In this document: positions 55,901 through 64,000 of the stretch, one piece after another
How the letters are laid out: every line of letters starts with the position of its first letter
Numbering within the stretch: the first letter of the stretch is position 1
Assembly (NCBI GenBank): GCA_964602515.1
Contig: CAZRRJ010000002.1
Coordinates: 558,001-622,000 of the forward strand
Direction of reading: 5' to 3'
From: Carboxylicivirga sp964602515
GTDB lineage: Bacteria; Bacteroidota; Bacteroidia; Bacteroidales; Marinilabiliaceae
Length of the DNA stretch: 64,000 bases
Program-made: the position numbers and the translations under genes
The notes under the pieces: generated by a model
The model's database searches: none
Seen by the model: only the letters and a program-made list of their open reading frames with translations
Told to the model about the DNA's origin: nothing

Positions 55901-56171
55901 AGTAGAAACAACCTTGTTGTACTGGCCAAACGAGGAAAAGCAGCCTAATACAACAGACTATATTCGTAATAAGAAGATTGATTTTGTTATTAATATACCA
56001 AAGGACTTAAGTACAAGTGAGTTAAAGAATGGTTACAAAATTCGTCGAGATGCTATCGACTTTAATATTCCATTGATCACTAATGCCAGATTAGCAAGTG
56101 CTTTTATTTATTCATTTTGCAAGTTAGGTCAGGATCAGATAAGTATTAAACATTGGGGTGAGTATAATTAG
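52953..56171 (+). CDS. carB: Carbamoyl-phosphate synthase large subunit
   Basis: It makes carbamoyl phosphate from bicarbonate, ammonia (from CarA) and two ATP. 1072 residues, full length. Two tandem ATP-grasp halves are present, each opening with a KKVIVLGSGALKIGEAGEFD / SVIVLGSGAYRIGSSVEFD type motif, with an oligomerisation domain between (about 400-550) and a methylglyoxal-synthase-like allosteric domain at the end (about 935-1072, LLQSARMLKERGYNLFATGG). It is transcribed away from argR, with shared ArgR-type boxes between. Confidence 0.97.
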   Translation: MKKNVKKVIVLGSGALKIGEAGEFDYSGSQALKALKEEGIETVLINPNIATVQTSEGIADKIYYLPVTPYFVEQVIQKENPEGILLAFGGQTALNCGTVLYEDGILEKYNVEVLGTPVQAIINTEDREIFADKLREIDVKTPVSIAVTSVEQAVEASKEIGFPIIVRAAYTLGGMGSGFCHSTEELIERAENAFSYSNQILVEESLKGWKEVEYEVVRDAYNNCITVCNMENFDPLGIHTGESIVVAPSQTLSNSEYHKLRELAIKIIRHIGIVGECNVQYALDPYSEDYRVIEVNARLSRSSALASKATGYPLAFIAAKLGLGYSLHELKNSVTKTTTAFFEPALDYIVCKIPRWDLGKFSGVSKEIGSSMKSVGEIMAIGRNFEEALQKGLRMVGQGMHGFVANQPLKDKDIDTELEAPTDQRVFAISEALQAGYSVDRIHELTRIDRWFLEKLKNITDHQKVLELHNSLDDLDLDKLLYAKKLGFSDFQVARLVLKSDNMEDGLLAVREYRKANGIVPVVKQIDTMAGEFPAQINYLYLTYSGSSHDIDYEKDGKSVIVLGSGAYRIGSSVEFDWCSVNALNTVNAEGNYRSVMINYNPETVSTDYDMCDRLYFDELTQERVLDIIDLEMPKGVIVSVGGQIPNNLAMKLYRENVPILGTSPVDIDRAENRQKFSSLLDDLGVDQPRWNELTSIEDIFTFVDEVGFPVLVRPSYVLSGAAMNVVSNKDELEHFLTLAANVSKEFPVVVSEFIEQAKEIEVDAVANKGEVLGYAISEHIEFAGVHSGDATIVFPPQKLYVETIRRVKKIAREIAKALNITGPFNMQLLAKDNDIKVIECNLRASRSFPFVSKVLKVNLIDMATRAMLGLNVEELTKSSFELDYVGIKAPQFSFARLQKADPVLGVDMSSTGEVGCIGDNYYDAVLQSMLAVGYRIPEKNILISSGPARSKLELLQSARMLKERGYNLFATGGTHKFFAENGVETTLLYWPNEEKQPNTTDYIRNKKIDFVINIPKDLSTSELKNGYKIRRDAIDFNIPLITNARLASAFIYSFCKLGQDQISIKHWGEYN

Positions 56172-56205
56172 AATCATCTTATAGAAAATATTTTTATTGG
56201 AAAAG

Positions 56206-56240
56206 AAAACCCCACTTCGTAGTTCGAATGTGGGGTTTTT
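56206..56240 (+). terminator. Terminator of carB
   Basis: A strong stem (AAAACCCCAC/GTGGGGTTTT, 56206-56215 with 56230-56239, extended by TCG/CGA) runs into a T tract 35 bases after the carB stop. A-rich sequence on the other side would let it act in the opposite direction too. Confidence 0.85.
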
Positions 56241-56280
56241 AGATATTGTCATACATGATTTATCCTAACAAATTTCGGTA

Positions 56281-57175
56281 CTACTCTTCCTTTAATATCC
56301 ATTCCAATGGTATATGAAGACGTTTTCGCCAGGTATTTTCACTATGTTTGGCATCTTCAAATTTCTTCGATTCGAAATTACTTCCTCTTAAATACCCCTG
56401 ATCAAGTAAGATGTGATCTACCTTTTGTTGAAAAGGCTCGTATAGAGAATCCAGTTTTGCAGTACCGTAATCAAAGTATATCTTGTGTGTTTTTGGATTG
56501 GGAAGATGATTTTTAAGGTAGTTGATCGTAATGCCATTAATTGCCGGCCAATGTGTTGAGAGGCAGATTGCACCCTTGAAAATACCGGGGTATTCGCAAA
56601 TAGCGTAACAGCTAATAAGTCAACTCATGCTTGAACCCATAGTATATGTATTTTCTTTGTCGGGTTTAGTACTGTACTTTTTATCTATATACGGCTTAAG
56701 CTCTCTCACAATAAATCTCAGATAGGAATCAGCTAGCATACCTTGTTCAAATATGTTAGGGTTAATATATGCATTCTCCTTTTGCAGAATCTGGTTTTGT
56801 TCTGTTTCCGAAATTAAATTTCACGAACGTTGAGGAAAGTATTCAGCATGGCGTTTGTTGCTGTTATTCCATATTGCTACAACTATACAATCTTTAATAC
56901 GTTTATTCATCATTAAGGTAGCCATTATTTCATCCACTCCCTACTCTTACTGGTTCCATGTTGATGAAGCATCAAACAGCATCTGTCCATCGTGTGCATA
57001 GATTACAGTATATATTTTATCTTTCACGCAGCTATACATCAACATTTCTATCGTCAACAAATTCAGAATTAAATAACGTATGCCGCTCTATTTTTCCGGA
57101 AGAAATATTTATATTTTGAGCAAAGGTTGTTAATGATACTGACAAGCAAACCAGGTAAGCTATAAATAGGCGCAT
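56281..57175 (-). pseudogene. Broken secreted esterase (alpha/beta hydrolase)
   Basis: Read on the minus strand from the ATG at 57173-57175, a signal peptide (MRLFIAYLVCLSVSLTTFAQ) precedes esterase-D-like sequence: 'IYAHDGQMLFDASSTWNQ', 'DCIVVAIWNNSNKRHAEYFP', the nucleophile region MGSSM and an end reading HIPLEWILKEE with TAG at 56281-56283. In-frame stops lie at 56941-56943, 56947-56949, 56821-56823 and 56620-56622 (inside the GxSxG-type loop), and a frameshift lies near 57025. The 895-base length is not a multiple of three. The gene is dead. Confidence 0.85.
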
Positions 57176-57419
57176 AATTATTATTCTTAGAGGTTTAAAT
57201 GATTGATACTAATTCATTCTTTTGATGATTTTACATCTTTTATAAAATTTCACCTTAGTATAATACTATTCTTTATTGTAAAAACTCAAAATTCGCCAAT
57301 TTATTTATTTGTTATAGCCCAATATGTTAGATATTAATATGAAAGAATTGCATTAACCCAATTTCATGAAGAATCAGAATAATCAAGAGATTTCAACGCT
57401 TATCTCTTCTGGTATTATA

Positions 57420-57929
57420 TTAATTTCCATACAGTACCTTTGCATGTGCTAAATCTGTTTTTTTATCAATTCTTAAAAAATACTTCGATTGCCATTTTTG
57501 AGTGTTTAAAGCTTGTTTACTGGTAGTCGTAACATAAGGAGGGTACACTCTGAAACCTCTTTTCCCTTCTATTTTTCCCGATGAAATGACACCTTTCTCA
57601 ATTAGTACTGATCTGGGAAATACAAATTGTCCGAAACAGGTTTTTGTTCGGATATTTATGACAAAGTAATCAATTAAATCAGTGTCACTATAAGGTTCAG
57701 TTATGCCATTGGAGTTTCGTTTCCAAAAAGTTACAAACAAACCTGCTTTCTTGGGTGTTATTTTTGCATTTCTGCATAAGATAAATAATTCATTCAGTTT
57801 AAACCGACAGGCTTTATAATCTGTTCCTTCTGTTTCAATTACAATGTTGGAAATTTTTAACCGGCAGTTGGTGTAAACCTTGTGGATTATATGGTGTAAT
57901 TCTTCATTTTGTTTGATAAGCGCATTCAT
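57420..57929 (-). CDS. MepB family protein
   Basis: 169 residues of the MepB family, named from the Staphylococcus mepRAB multidrug operon, where its role is unknown. Family segments are CRFKLNELFILCRNAKITPK, then 'GLFVTFWKRNSNGITEPYSD' and GQFVFPRSVLIEKGVIS. No efflux pump or MepR gene is nearby, so it stands alone. It could be a DNA/nucleotide-binding or small-molecule protein, but this is not known. Confidence 0.85.
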   Translation of the reverse strand: MNALIKQNEELHHIIHKVYTNCRLKISNIVIETEGTDYKACRFKLNELFILCRNAKITPKKAGLFVTFWKRNSNGITEPYSDTDLIDYFVINIRTKTCFGQFVFPRSVLIEKGVISSGKIEGKRGFRVYPPYVTTTSKQALNTQKWQSKYFLRIDKKTDLAHAKVLYGN

Positions 57930-57982
57930 TGCAAGGATGAGAATTGTAATTTTGGGGTAAAGGGATCGTTTAATTATGAATC

Positions 57983-58288
57983 TTACATTTCAAAATCAAC
58001 GCATGAGCGTAATTCTAAAACTTCTCTTATTATTTTGCCAACAGCAACATGGTCAGGATGTTTGGCATAAATATCCAGACCGGCTATATTATCAAAAGTT
58101 GTGGTTAGAGCAATGTCAAATTCTTCATTCTCATTGCAGTTAATACCTACTTCAATGGATCTAAGAGTTTCAATTTTAGTACTTAACGCCAATAATCCGG
58201 TTTTTATTTCAGCCAGTTTATTTGTTTTAGCTGTTGCTGATTCAAAGCTTTTTAATTTAAACAATACGATGTGTTTAATCATAATCAA
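57983..58288 (-). CDS. Dabb family (stress-responsive A/B barrel) protein
   Basis: 101 residues of the dimeric alpha-beta barrel 'Dabb' fold: IKHIVLFKLKS at the start, 'LRSIEVGINCNENEEFDIAL' in the middle and DIYAKHPDHVAVGKIIREV near the end. Such proteins include stress-induced plant proteins and polyketide cyclases; this one's reaction is not known. Met at codon 3 (58282) is an alternative start. Confidence 0.87.
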   Translation of the reverse strand: MIMIKHIVLFKLKSFESATAKTNKLAEIKTGLLALSTKIETLRSIEVGINCNENEEFDIALTTTFDNIAGLDIYAKHPDHVAVGKIIREVLELRSCVDFEM

Positions 58289-58334
58289 TTAATTTTCTTA
58301 TTTTGCCTTCTACCTAAGCAAAAGTAGACATAAA

Positions 58335-58445
58335 ATGTTGATAATTGGGATTGCCGGGAGAACCGGATTTGGAAAAACAACAGTGGTTCGTAAAATTATA
58401 GAGCAATTGCCGGTAAATGAAGTAGCCATCTTATCACAGGACTGA
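58335..58445 (+). pseudogene. Truncated uridine kinase remnant
   Basis: 36 codons from ATG to TGA (58443-58445): MLIIGIAGRTGFGKTT and 'VVRKIIEQLPVNEVAILSQD'. This is the N-terminal P-loop of uridine kinase (usually GGTGSGKTT), followed by the start of the 'SQDSYY' segment. The sequence shortly after (to about 58490, 'RYAEIVKPSHL') still has a faint resemblance and then is lost. Two P-loop glycine/serine changes show it is no longer functional. Confidence 0.75.
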
Positions 58446-58602
58446 CGTTATGCCGAGATAGTAAAACCTAGTCATTTACAGTTTGTTTAGCCTGCTAAGT
58501 GTTGTGCGGATTTAATTGTATTATAAGGAGTTAATAATCATATACTATAAATATTTTGACCCATTTTATTAAACGAAATATCACCAGTTTAAATTTATAA
58601 AT

Positions 58603-59319
58603 ATGCTTGATAACATACGTGTTGAAGATATTATGTTTTTGGATGTTGAAACAGTTCCTCAAGAGTCGCAATTTGAAGATGTAAGCCAGGAAATGCAGAC
58701 TTTATGGGATAAAAAATCCAAATTTTTCAGAGAAAAAGAGGAGAGTGCCGGCGATGTTTACGAGAGAGCTGGTATTTATGCTGAGTTTGGGAAGATAGTG
58801 TGTATTTCGGTTGGTGTTGTGGCTGCTCGTGATACAAAACGAATATTCAGAGTCAAATCATTTGCCGGTGATAATGAAAAAGTACTGCTTGAAGATTTTT
58901 GCATTATGCTTAATCATTTTGCACGTGATATGCATAAAAATATTTGTGGGCATAATGTTAAAGAATTTGACCTTCCTTTTATAGCCCGGCGTATGTTAAT
59001 ACATGGCGTTAAATTACCGGCAATACTTGATGTGGCAGGTAAAAAGCCTTGGGAAGTAAAGTTTATTGATACAATGGATTTATGGAAATTTGGTGATTAT
59101 AAGCATTACACGTCTCTCAATTTGTTAACGACTATCTTTAATATTCCATCGCCTAAGGATGATATTGATGGCAGCCAGGTTGCATCGGTTTTTTATGAAG
59201 AGAAAGATGTGGCGCGTATTGCCCGTTATTGCGAAAAAGACGTACTGGCCACAGCACAATTGTTTTTGCGGTTTAAAGGTGAAGATTTAATTGATGAGGG
59301 TGCAGTTGAGCATGCTTAA
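58603..59319 (+). CDS. PolB-like 3'-5' exonuclease (DEDDy family)
   Basis: 238 residues of the 'predicted 3'-5' exonuclease related to PolB' family. Exo I acidic pair in MFLDVETVPQ, Exo II in ICGHNVKEFDLPFI, and Exo III YCEKDVLATAQL. It acts alone on DNA or RNA ends; no polymerase domain is present. Its stop overlaps the converging alpha/beta hydrolase gene by 4 bases. Confidence 0.87.
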   Translation: MLDNIRVEDIMFLDVETVPQESQFEDVSQEMQTLWDKKSKFFREKEESAGDVYERAGIYAEFGKIVCISVGVVAARDTKRIFRVKSFAGDNEKVLLEDFCIMLNHFARDMHKNICGHNVKEFDLPFIARRMLIHGVKLPAILDVAGKKPWEVKFIDTMDLWKFGDYKHYTSLNLLTTIFNIPSPKDDIDGSQVASVFYEEKDVARIARYCEKDVLATAQLFLRFKGEDLIDEGAVEHA

Positions 59320-60122
59320 TCAAGTAGAAAATAAGCCAGGGTTTTAATGAGTAGTTCCGGCTGTTCGGCATGAAGCCAGTGGCCGGCATTTGGGATGGTA
59401 AGTATTTCTGCATCTTTAAAGTACTTACGTATTATTAATGTGTCTTCATCCATAACGTAACCAGATTTTTCACCCCTGATAAAGATGGAAGGAATACTAA
59501 CCCGAAGAGCATCGGCAGGTAAACCTGAGAAACCGTCCATAATTAGTTCGAGACTATTTTTTATTACCGGAAGGTTAAGGCGCCACTTATAAGTACCTGC
59601 TTTGGTACGATCAATATTTTTTAGAAGAAACTGTCTTAATTGCTTGTTGGGAAGTGTGCCGGATAGTTGCTTGTCAATATCTTGTCTTGATTTTACATTA
59701 TCAAAATTAACTTTTAGCATACCATCAATAATCGCTGCATGATCATTGGTTATTTGAGCATAATTACTGAATGAAGCATATGATTTTGGAGCAATATCCA
59801 GTATGACCAACTTGTGTATTAAGGCCGGGTTTTGCAAGGCAAAGCGCATAGCTGTTTTTCCGCCCATTGAATGGCCAATTAAATGAGCCTTTTCAATTTT
59901 ATGATCGTGAAAAAACTCAAGTAAATCATCGGCCATATGCTCAAAATCATGCTTTTCATGATGAGGAGAATGCCCATGATTACGTTGGTCAATCAAATAT
60001 ATATGGTAATTTTTCTCAAGCTGACGGGCTATGGAAACCCAGTTGTCAGAAGCACCGTAAAGGCCATGAAGTATGAGTAATACAGGTCCGTCACTTCCAT
60101 ATTTGCGAGAAAAAAGTTTCAT
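59316..60122 (-). CDS. Alpha/beta hydrolase (YbfF-like esterase)
   Basis: 268 residues. The oxyanion loop is LILHGLYGASDNWVSIA, the catalytic serine is in GHSMGGKTAM, an aspartate follows in FIRGEKSGYVMD, and the histidine is in PNAGHWLHAEQP. This is the YbfF/bromoperoxidase-like group of small acyl esterases. It starts 6 bases after pdxJ, so the two are probably one transcript. Confidence 0.88.
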   Translation of the reverse strand: MKLFSRKYGSDGPVLLILHGLYGASDNWVSIARQLEKNYHIYLIDQRNHGHSPHHEKHDFEHMADDLLEFFHDHKIEKAHLIGHSMGGKTAMRFALQNPALIHKLVILDIAPKSYASFSNYAQITNDHAAIIDGMLKVNFDNVKSRQDIDKQLSGTLPNKQLRQFLLKNIDRTKAGTYKWRLNLPVIKNSLELIMDGFSGLPADALRVSIPSIFIRGEKSGYVMDEDTLIIRKYFKDAEILTIPNAGHWLHAEQPELLIKTLAYFLLD

Positions 60123-60128
60123 ACTTCC

Positions 60129-60845
60129 TTATTTTATCAACTGTTGCTGATAAAGCTGAATTGTCTTCTCCAGTCCAATATATAAGGCATCACTAATTAA
60201 AGCATGACCAATTGATACTTCTTTTAAGAAAGGAATACGCTCATTAAAAAACTTTAGATTTTCAAGGTTGAGGTCATGGCCAGCGTTAATTTTTAAACCA
60301 ATTTTATTGGCCAGATTTGCTGCTTCAACAAATGGGGTTATTGCAGCTTCTCGATCTTTGGCATAATTCGTAGCATAAGGTTCCGTATACAGTTCAATAC
60401 GATCAGCATTTGTTTTTACTGCATTATCAATATTTTTCAAGTCCGTATCAATAAATATTGAAGTGCGAATACCTGCGTCGCTAAATTGTCCAATAACGTC
60501 TTGCAAAAATGTTAGATGAGTAACAGTGTCCCAACCGGCATTTGAAGTTAAAGCTTCTGGTGGGTCTGGAACAAGGGTTACTTGATGAGGGCGTACAGCT
60601 ATAACTAAATTAATAAACTCCTTGGTTGGATAACCTTCAATGTTAAATTCAGTTTTAATCACCGGGCGTATATCGTGAACATCCTTGTAACGTATATGGC
60701 GTTCATCTGGTCTTGGGTGGACGGTTACGCCATCACCGCCAAAATTCTGAACATCTATTGCCGCTTTTAATACACTCGGTGTGTTGCCACCTCTCGAATT
60801 GCGTAACGTTGCTATTTTATTTATGTTAACACTTAGCTTTGTCAT
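60129..60845 (-). CDS. pdxJ: Pyridoxine 5'-phosphate synthase
   Basis: It joins 1-amino-acetone 3-phosphate and deoxyxylulose 5-phosphate into pyridoxine phosphate. 238 residues of a TIM barrel: LSVNINKIATLRNSRGGNTP, the loop GGDGVTVHPRPDERHI, 'LVPDPPEALTSNAGWD' and the glycine-rich end 'EVSIGHALISDALYIGLEKT'. It diverges from the CBS-domain gene, leaving 171 bases for both promoters. Confidence 0.95.
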   Translation of the reverse strand: MTKLSVNINKIATLRNSRGGNTPSVLKAAIDVQNFGGDGVTVHPRPDERHIRYKDVHDIRPVIKTEFNIEGYPTKEFINLVIAVRPHQVTLVPDPPEALTSNAGWDTVTHLTFLQDVIGQFSDAGIRTSIFIDTDLKNIDNAVKTNADRIELYTEPYATNYAKDREAAITPFVEAANLANKIGLKINAGHDLNLENLKFFNERIPFLKEVSIGHALISDALYIGLEKTIQLYQQQLIK

Positions 60846-61016
60846 TACTCCTTGATATTGATGAACACCTTATTTCAGGTGACTAAATTGAAAATAAACT
60901 ATCTTCTTTTATTGTTTGTTATAATCATTCAAACTATTTTTAATACTCAAACAATTACGCACAAAAAGGGTTCTTTAATGTCGCGCAAAATTAAAAAGTA
61001 TTTTGAATTATAATAT

Positions 61017-61682
61017 ATGTTGGCAGAAGAATTAATATCAGATATAGTACCATCATTAAAAACTTCCGATACAGGTTTGGATGCACTCAATTGGATGGAA
61101 GTTTTTAGGGTATCACATTTGCCCATTGTGAATAGTAATGTTTTTCTGGGACTTATATCTGATATTGATATTTATGATTTGAATAAGGCAGAAGAATCTC
61201 TGGGTAATCACTCACTGTCTTATGCTACACCTTATGTATTTGCAGATCAGCATATATATGATGTAATTGAAATAGCATCGCGATTGAAATTGACTGTAGT
61301 ACCTGTTTTAAACAGAAACGAAGAGTATTTGGGTTTGATAACCCAAAGTGACTTATTACATAAGTTTGCAGATTTAATCGCTGTACATACCACAGGAGGG
61401 ATAATTGAGCTGGAATTAATGCCAAATGATTATTCCTTATCAGAAATAGCCCGGATTGTAGAAGATGCAGATGGTAAAATATTGAGTCTTTACGTGTCTC
61501 AACCTGATGGGCGGGAGAAATTGTGTGTGGCTATTAAACTTAACCGAATCGATGTACAGCCGGTAATAAATGCTTTTGACAGATATGACTATTCAGTCAA
61601 GACAATATATGTTGGAGATAACCCTTACGACGATACTGTGAAAAAAAACTACGATGCTTTGATGAGGTACCTTAACATGTAG
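61017..61682 (+). CDS. CBS-domain protein with C-terminal ACT-like domain
   Basis: 221 residues. Two CBS motifs (about 1-60 and 70-125; 'LPIVNSNVFLGLISDIDIYD', 'VVPVLNRNEEYLGLITQSDL') bind adenosine nucleotides in related proteins. An ACT-like domain (about 135-205) follows, with 'GGIIELELMPNDYSLSEIAR'. The gene usually sits next to nadK in Bacteroidota, as here with a barrel gene between. It may sense energy or cofactor state; target unknown. Confidence 0.85.
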   Translation: MLAEELISDIVPSLKTSDTGLDALNWMEVFRVSHLPIVNSNVFLGLISDIDIYDLNKAEESLGNHSLSYATPYVFADQHIYDVIEIASRLKLTVVPVLNRNEEYLGLITQSDLLHKFADLIAVHTTGGIIELELMPNDYSLSEIARIVEDADGKILSLYVSQPDGREKLCVAIKLNRIDVQPVINAFDRYDYSVKTIYVGDNPYDDTVKKNYDALMRYLNM

Positions 61683-61697
61683 AAGTAAAGGCGTTTT

Positions 61698-63128
61698 ATG
61701 AAAGATGAGAAATGGGATGCAGTTAAGTGTTTATGGATTATCATGCTTTGTGTAGGTGCATGTGCTAATCATGTATGTGCTAATACTTCTCGCCATTCAA
61801 AAGTAAATGCAATAGAATTTGTAACCGTACAACAAATTATTATATCAGGAAATAGTGTAACCAAAGCGCAGGTTATTCTAAACGAATTAGTGTTTAAGCA
61901 AGGTGATATATTGATGGTGGATAAATTAGGACAGGTAGTTACCCGGTGTCGCCATAATTTATTGAATACGGCTTTATTTAATTTTGTTTCTGTACGGTAT
62001 ACACTTCAGGCTGATAGAAGTGTAATGTTTCATATTTCAGTAAAAGAAAGGTGGTATTGGTGGGTTTTTCCAATATTTGAAGTCGCAGATCGCAACTTAA
62101 GTGCTTTTTTAAATAGTGGAGATTGGTCGCGCGTTAACTATGGTTTATATCTTAAGCGCGATAATTTTAGAGGACGTAATGAAGAAGTAGCTTTTAGGAT
62201 AAGGCTTGGTTATACAACACAACTAATGCTTTCATATAAATCACCTGAATACAGAAAAAAGGTTGGGTGGGGCTTTATGTTTGATTTCCGTGTGTTTGAT
62301 CAGTTGCCTTATAAAACAGAAAATAACCAACAGATTTTTAAAATATTTGAAGAAGAGCTTGCACAAACAGTATATTTAGTATCCATACATTACTCGGTTC
62401 GTTCGGGACTGTATCAGCGTCATCAGGTTAAACTGTCTTATAATCAGTATAATGTTAATGACTCCATTGGTTACTTAAATCCAGAATATCTTACTTCAAA
62501 GCAAAATAGCTTGCAATTTATTGGATTGAAGTATAGTTATGATATTGACAAAAGGGATTCTAAAGTTTACCCTTTACAAGGCAAAAAGCTGCAGTTTACT
62601 ACCGAGAAGGAAGGGTTTGGAATTTGGGATAAAGCACTAAATAATTTTAAAGTAGCAGCAAACTACGACCATCATATAAAATTGCTCGATAAATGGCATT
62701 GGTCCAGTAAAGTTGCTGGTGCTTACAATACAAGTCAAACTTTACCTTACGTAATGCAAAGTGGCTTGGGTTATAATTCATTTATTAATGGCTACGAATT
62801 GTATGTTATAGATGGAACAAAAAGCATGATGGTGAAAAATCAAGTATTGTTTACATTACTTAAGCCAAAAGTGATGAATATTGGATTTATGCCCTTATCT
62901 CAGTTTGCCAGGGTTAATTATGCTTTTTATTTGAAAACCTATTATGATTTTGGACATGTATGGCAAAAGAATCCACCAATATCTAATACATTTGTAAACA
63001 ATTGGCTTTACGGTTGTGGTATAGGGCTCGATTTTGTAACATTTTATGATATGGTATGGAGTGTTAACTATTCAATTAATAAGCAAAATAAACATGGTTT
63101 CTTTGTGCACTTTAATTTAGCCATTTGA
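61698..63128 (+). CDS. BamA/TamA-like outer-membrane protein (Omp85 superfamily)
   Basis: 476 residues. A signal peptide (CLWIIMLCVGACANHVCA) is followed by one POTRA domain (about 45-125, 'QQIIISGNSVTKAQVILNEL') and a 16-strand-type barrel with the C-terminal end HGFFVHFNLAI. It is much shorter than BamA (five POTRA), so a role in a special insertion or lipid-transfer path is more likely. It is 15 bases after the CBS gene and 39 bases before nadK. Confidence 0.85.
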   Translation: MKDEKWDAVKCLWIIMLCVGACANHVCANTSRHSKVNAIEFVTVQQIIISGNSVTKAQVILNELVFKQGDILMVDKLGQVVTRCRHNLLNTALFNFVSVRYTLQADRSVMFHISVKERWYWWVFPIFEVADRNLSAFLNSGDWSRVNYGLYLKRDNFRGRNEEVAFRIRLGYTTQLMLSYKSPEYRKKVGWGFMFDFRVFDQLPYKTENNQQIFKIFEEELAQTVYLVSIHYSVRSGLYQRHQVKLSYNQYNVNDSIGYLNPEYLTSKQNSLQFIGLKYSYDIDKRDSKVYPLQGKKLQFTTEKEGFGIWDKALNNFKVAANYDHHIKLLDKWHWSSKVAGAYNTSQTLPYVMQSGLGYNSFINGYELYVIDGTKSMMVKNQVLFTLLKPKVMNIGFMPLSQFARVNYAFYLKTYYDFGHVWQKNPPISNTFVNNWLYGCGIGLDFVTFYDMVWSVNYSINKQNKHGFFVHFNLAI

Positions 63129-63167
63129 TTTTATAGTAATTTTAGGTTTGAATATTATACAACTGAA

Positions 63168-64000
63168 ATGAGAATAGCTGTTTTTGGTAAGGCATTTGGA
63201 GAAGTATTTTTTGACTCATGTATGAGTCTTTTTCAAATACTTAAAAATAATGATGTTGAGATAATTATTTATAAACCGTTTTATGAGTTCTTGCTGACTA
63301 CAGTAAAAATGAAGCCTGAGGTGAGTGGCTTTTTTGAGGGGTATCTGGTAGATAAAGGGGTTGATATGGTTTTTAGTATTGGTGGCGATGGTACATTTCT
63401 TGAAGCAGTAACCTATGTTCGTAATACAGAGATACCAATAGTTGGGATTAATAGTGGACGTTTAGGCTTTCTGGCTGACATATCGCAGGAAGACATGCAA
63501 GTAGCGATAAAAGATATATTGGTAGGAAAGTATAAGACACGTCGGCTTGATCTTCTTGAACTTAATTCAGATAGTACACATTTTAAAGACAATAATTTTG
63601 CCTTAAATGAGCTGGCTATATCCAAGCGCGATAGTTCATCGATGATTGCCATCCATGCCTATGTTAATGATGAATTTCTTAATTCATATTGGGCCGATGG
63701 GCTAATTATTGCTACTACAACCGGTTCAACAGCCTATTCAATGAGTGTTGGTGGTCCGATTATGCACCCTGATAGTCAGAATTTTATTATCACACCTATT
63801 GCGCCGCATAATCTTAATGTTAGGCCTATTGTAGTACCTAATGATGTGGAAATAACCCTTAAAGTTGACGGACGTGATTCAAACTTTTTGGCATCATTAG
63901 ACTCCAGAAGTGCTGTTTTTGAGAATGCAGTTCACCTTCGTATTAAAAAAGCAGATTTTAGTGTTCAGGTTATTGAACTCAATAAACACTCGTTTTTTAC
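63168..64000 (+). CDS. nadK: NAD kinase (partial, runs off the window)
   Basis: It phosphorylates NAD to NADP. About 277 codons from ATG at 63168 to the window edge, nearly complete. Family motifs are FSIGGDGTFLEAV, VGINSGRLGFLAD and TTTGSTAYSMSVGGP. The last codons are cut off by the end of the sequence. Confidence 0.93.
   Translation, partial: MRIAVFGKAFGEVFFDSCMSLFQILKNNDVEIIIYKPFYEFLLTTVKMKPEVSGFFEGYLVDKGVDMVFSIGGDGTFLEAVTYVRNTEIPIVGINSGRLGFLADISQEDMQVAIKDILVGKYKTRRLDLLELNSDSTHFKDNNFALNELAISKRDSSSMIAIHAYVNDEFLNSYWADGLIIATTTGSTAYSMSVGGPIMHPDSQNFIITPIAPHNLNVRPIVVPNDVEITLKVDGRDSNFLASLDSRSAVFENAVHLRIKKADFSVQVIELNKHSFF

Noticed and set aside
56307..56516. A 69-codon plus-strand frame
   Set aside because: It is the antisense of the 3' part of the broken esterase gene.
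1..64000. tRNA, rRNA or CRISPR genes
   Set aside because: I found no T-loop (GGTTCGAATCC-type) with cloverleaf partners, no rRNA-like stretches and no regular repeat-spacer array.

Overview
The window looks like chromosomal DNA from a low-GC member of the Bacteroidota, most likely Bacteroidales/Marinilabiliales. The reasons are: a type IX secretion (T9SS) substrate with a gliding-motility type B sorting domain beside a PorP/SprF protein; a propeller/Y_Y_Y sensor; an ArgF' transcarbamylase with the Bacteroides-type proline 90; promoters of the TTTG / TAnnTTTG class; and few strong Shine-Dalgarno sites. The genus cannot be named from sequence alone. I saw no rRNA, tRNA or CRISPR array.

Layout. 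1-5.8 kb: secreted GH2 beta-galactosidase, a decayed transposase fragment, and an aspartate kinase behind a SAM-I riboswitch. 5.8-16.4 kb: a Rossmann-fold protein, an exported kinase-like protein, a CHAD protein, a creD operon, an ABC exporter pair, an exopolyphosphatase-family protein and a sigma-54-type response regulator. 16.4-24.3 kb: aspartase, a PAS histidine kinase, an acyl-CoA-synthetase/ACP/acyltransferase fusion, and the [FeFe]-hydrogenase maturase HydF. 24.4-32.6 kb: a five-gene minus-strand cassette with a T9SS substrate, PorP/SprF, a PD40/PKD protein, a secreted orphan and a propeller-SpoIIE phosphatase. 32.6-38.5 kb: a possible miniature inverted-repeat element, HIT protein, GreA, a Rieske-like lipoprotein, a threonine dehydratase-like enzyme and an AraC/GyrI regulator.

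38.9-56.2 kb is the arginine/pyrimidine block. A long minus-strand series runs argR - GNAT - argG - argC - argD - HNH protein - proC'/'proA remnant - argF' - argB - argE - argH - citrate synthase, followed by carA. carB diverges from argR. ArgR-type boxes of the form TGCATAAATAT(T/A)CA lie before argR, carA and carB, so carbamoyl-phosphate synthesis and the arginine pathway are probably repressed together. Pro90 in ArgF' points to the N-succinyl rather than the N-acetyl route. A deletion has joined the start of proC to the end of proA in one frame, interrupted by a TGA.

56.2-64 kb: two more broken genes (an esterase and a truncated uridine kinase), MepB-like and Dabb proteins, a PolB-like exonuclease, an alpha/beta hydrolase, pdxJ, and a CBS-ACT protein followed by a BamA/TamA-like barrel and NAD kinase, which runs off the end of the window.
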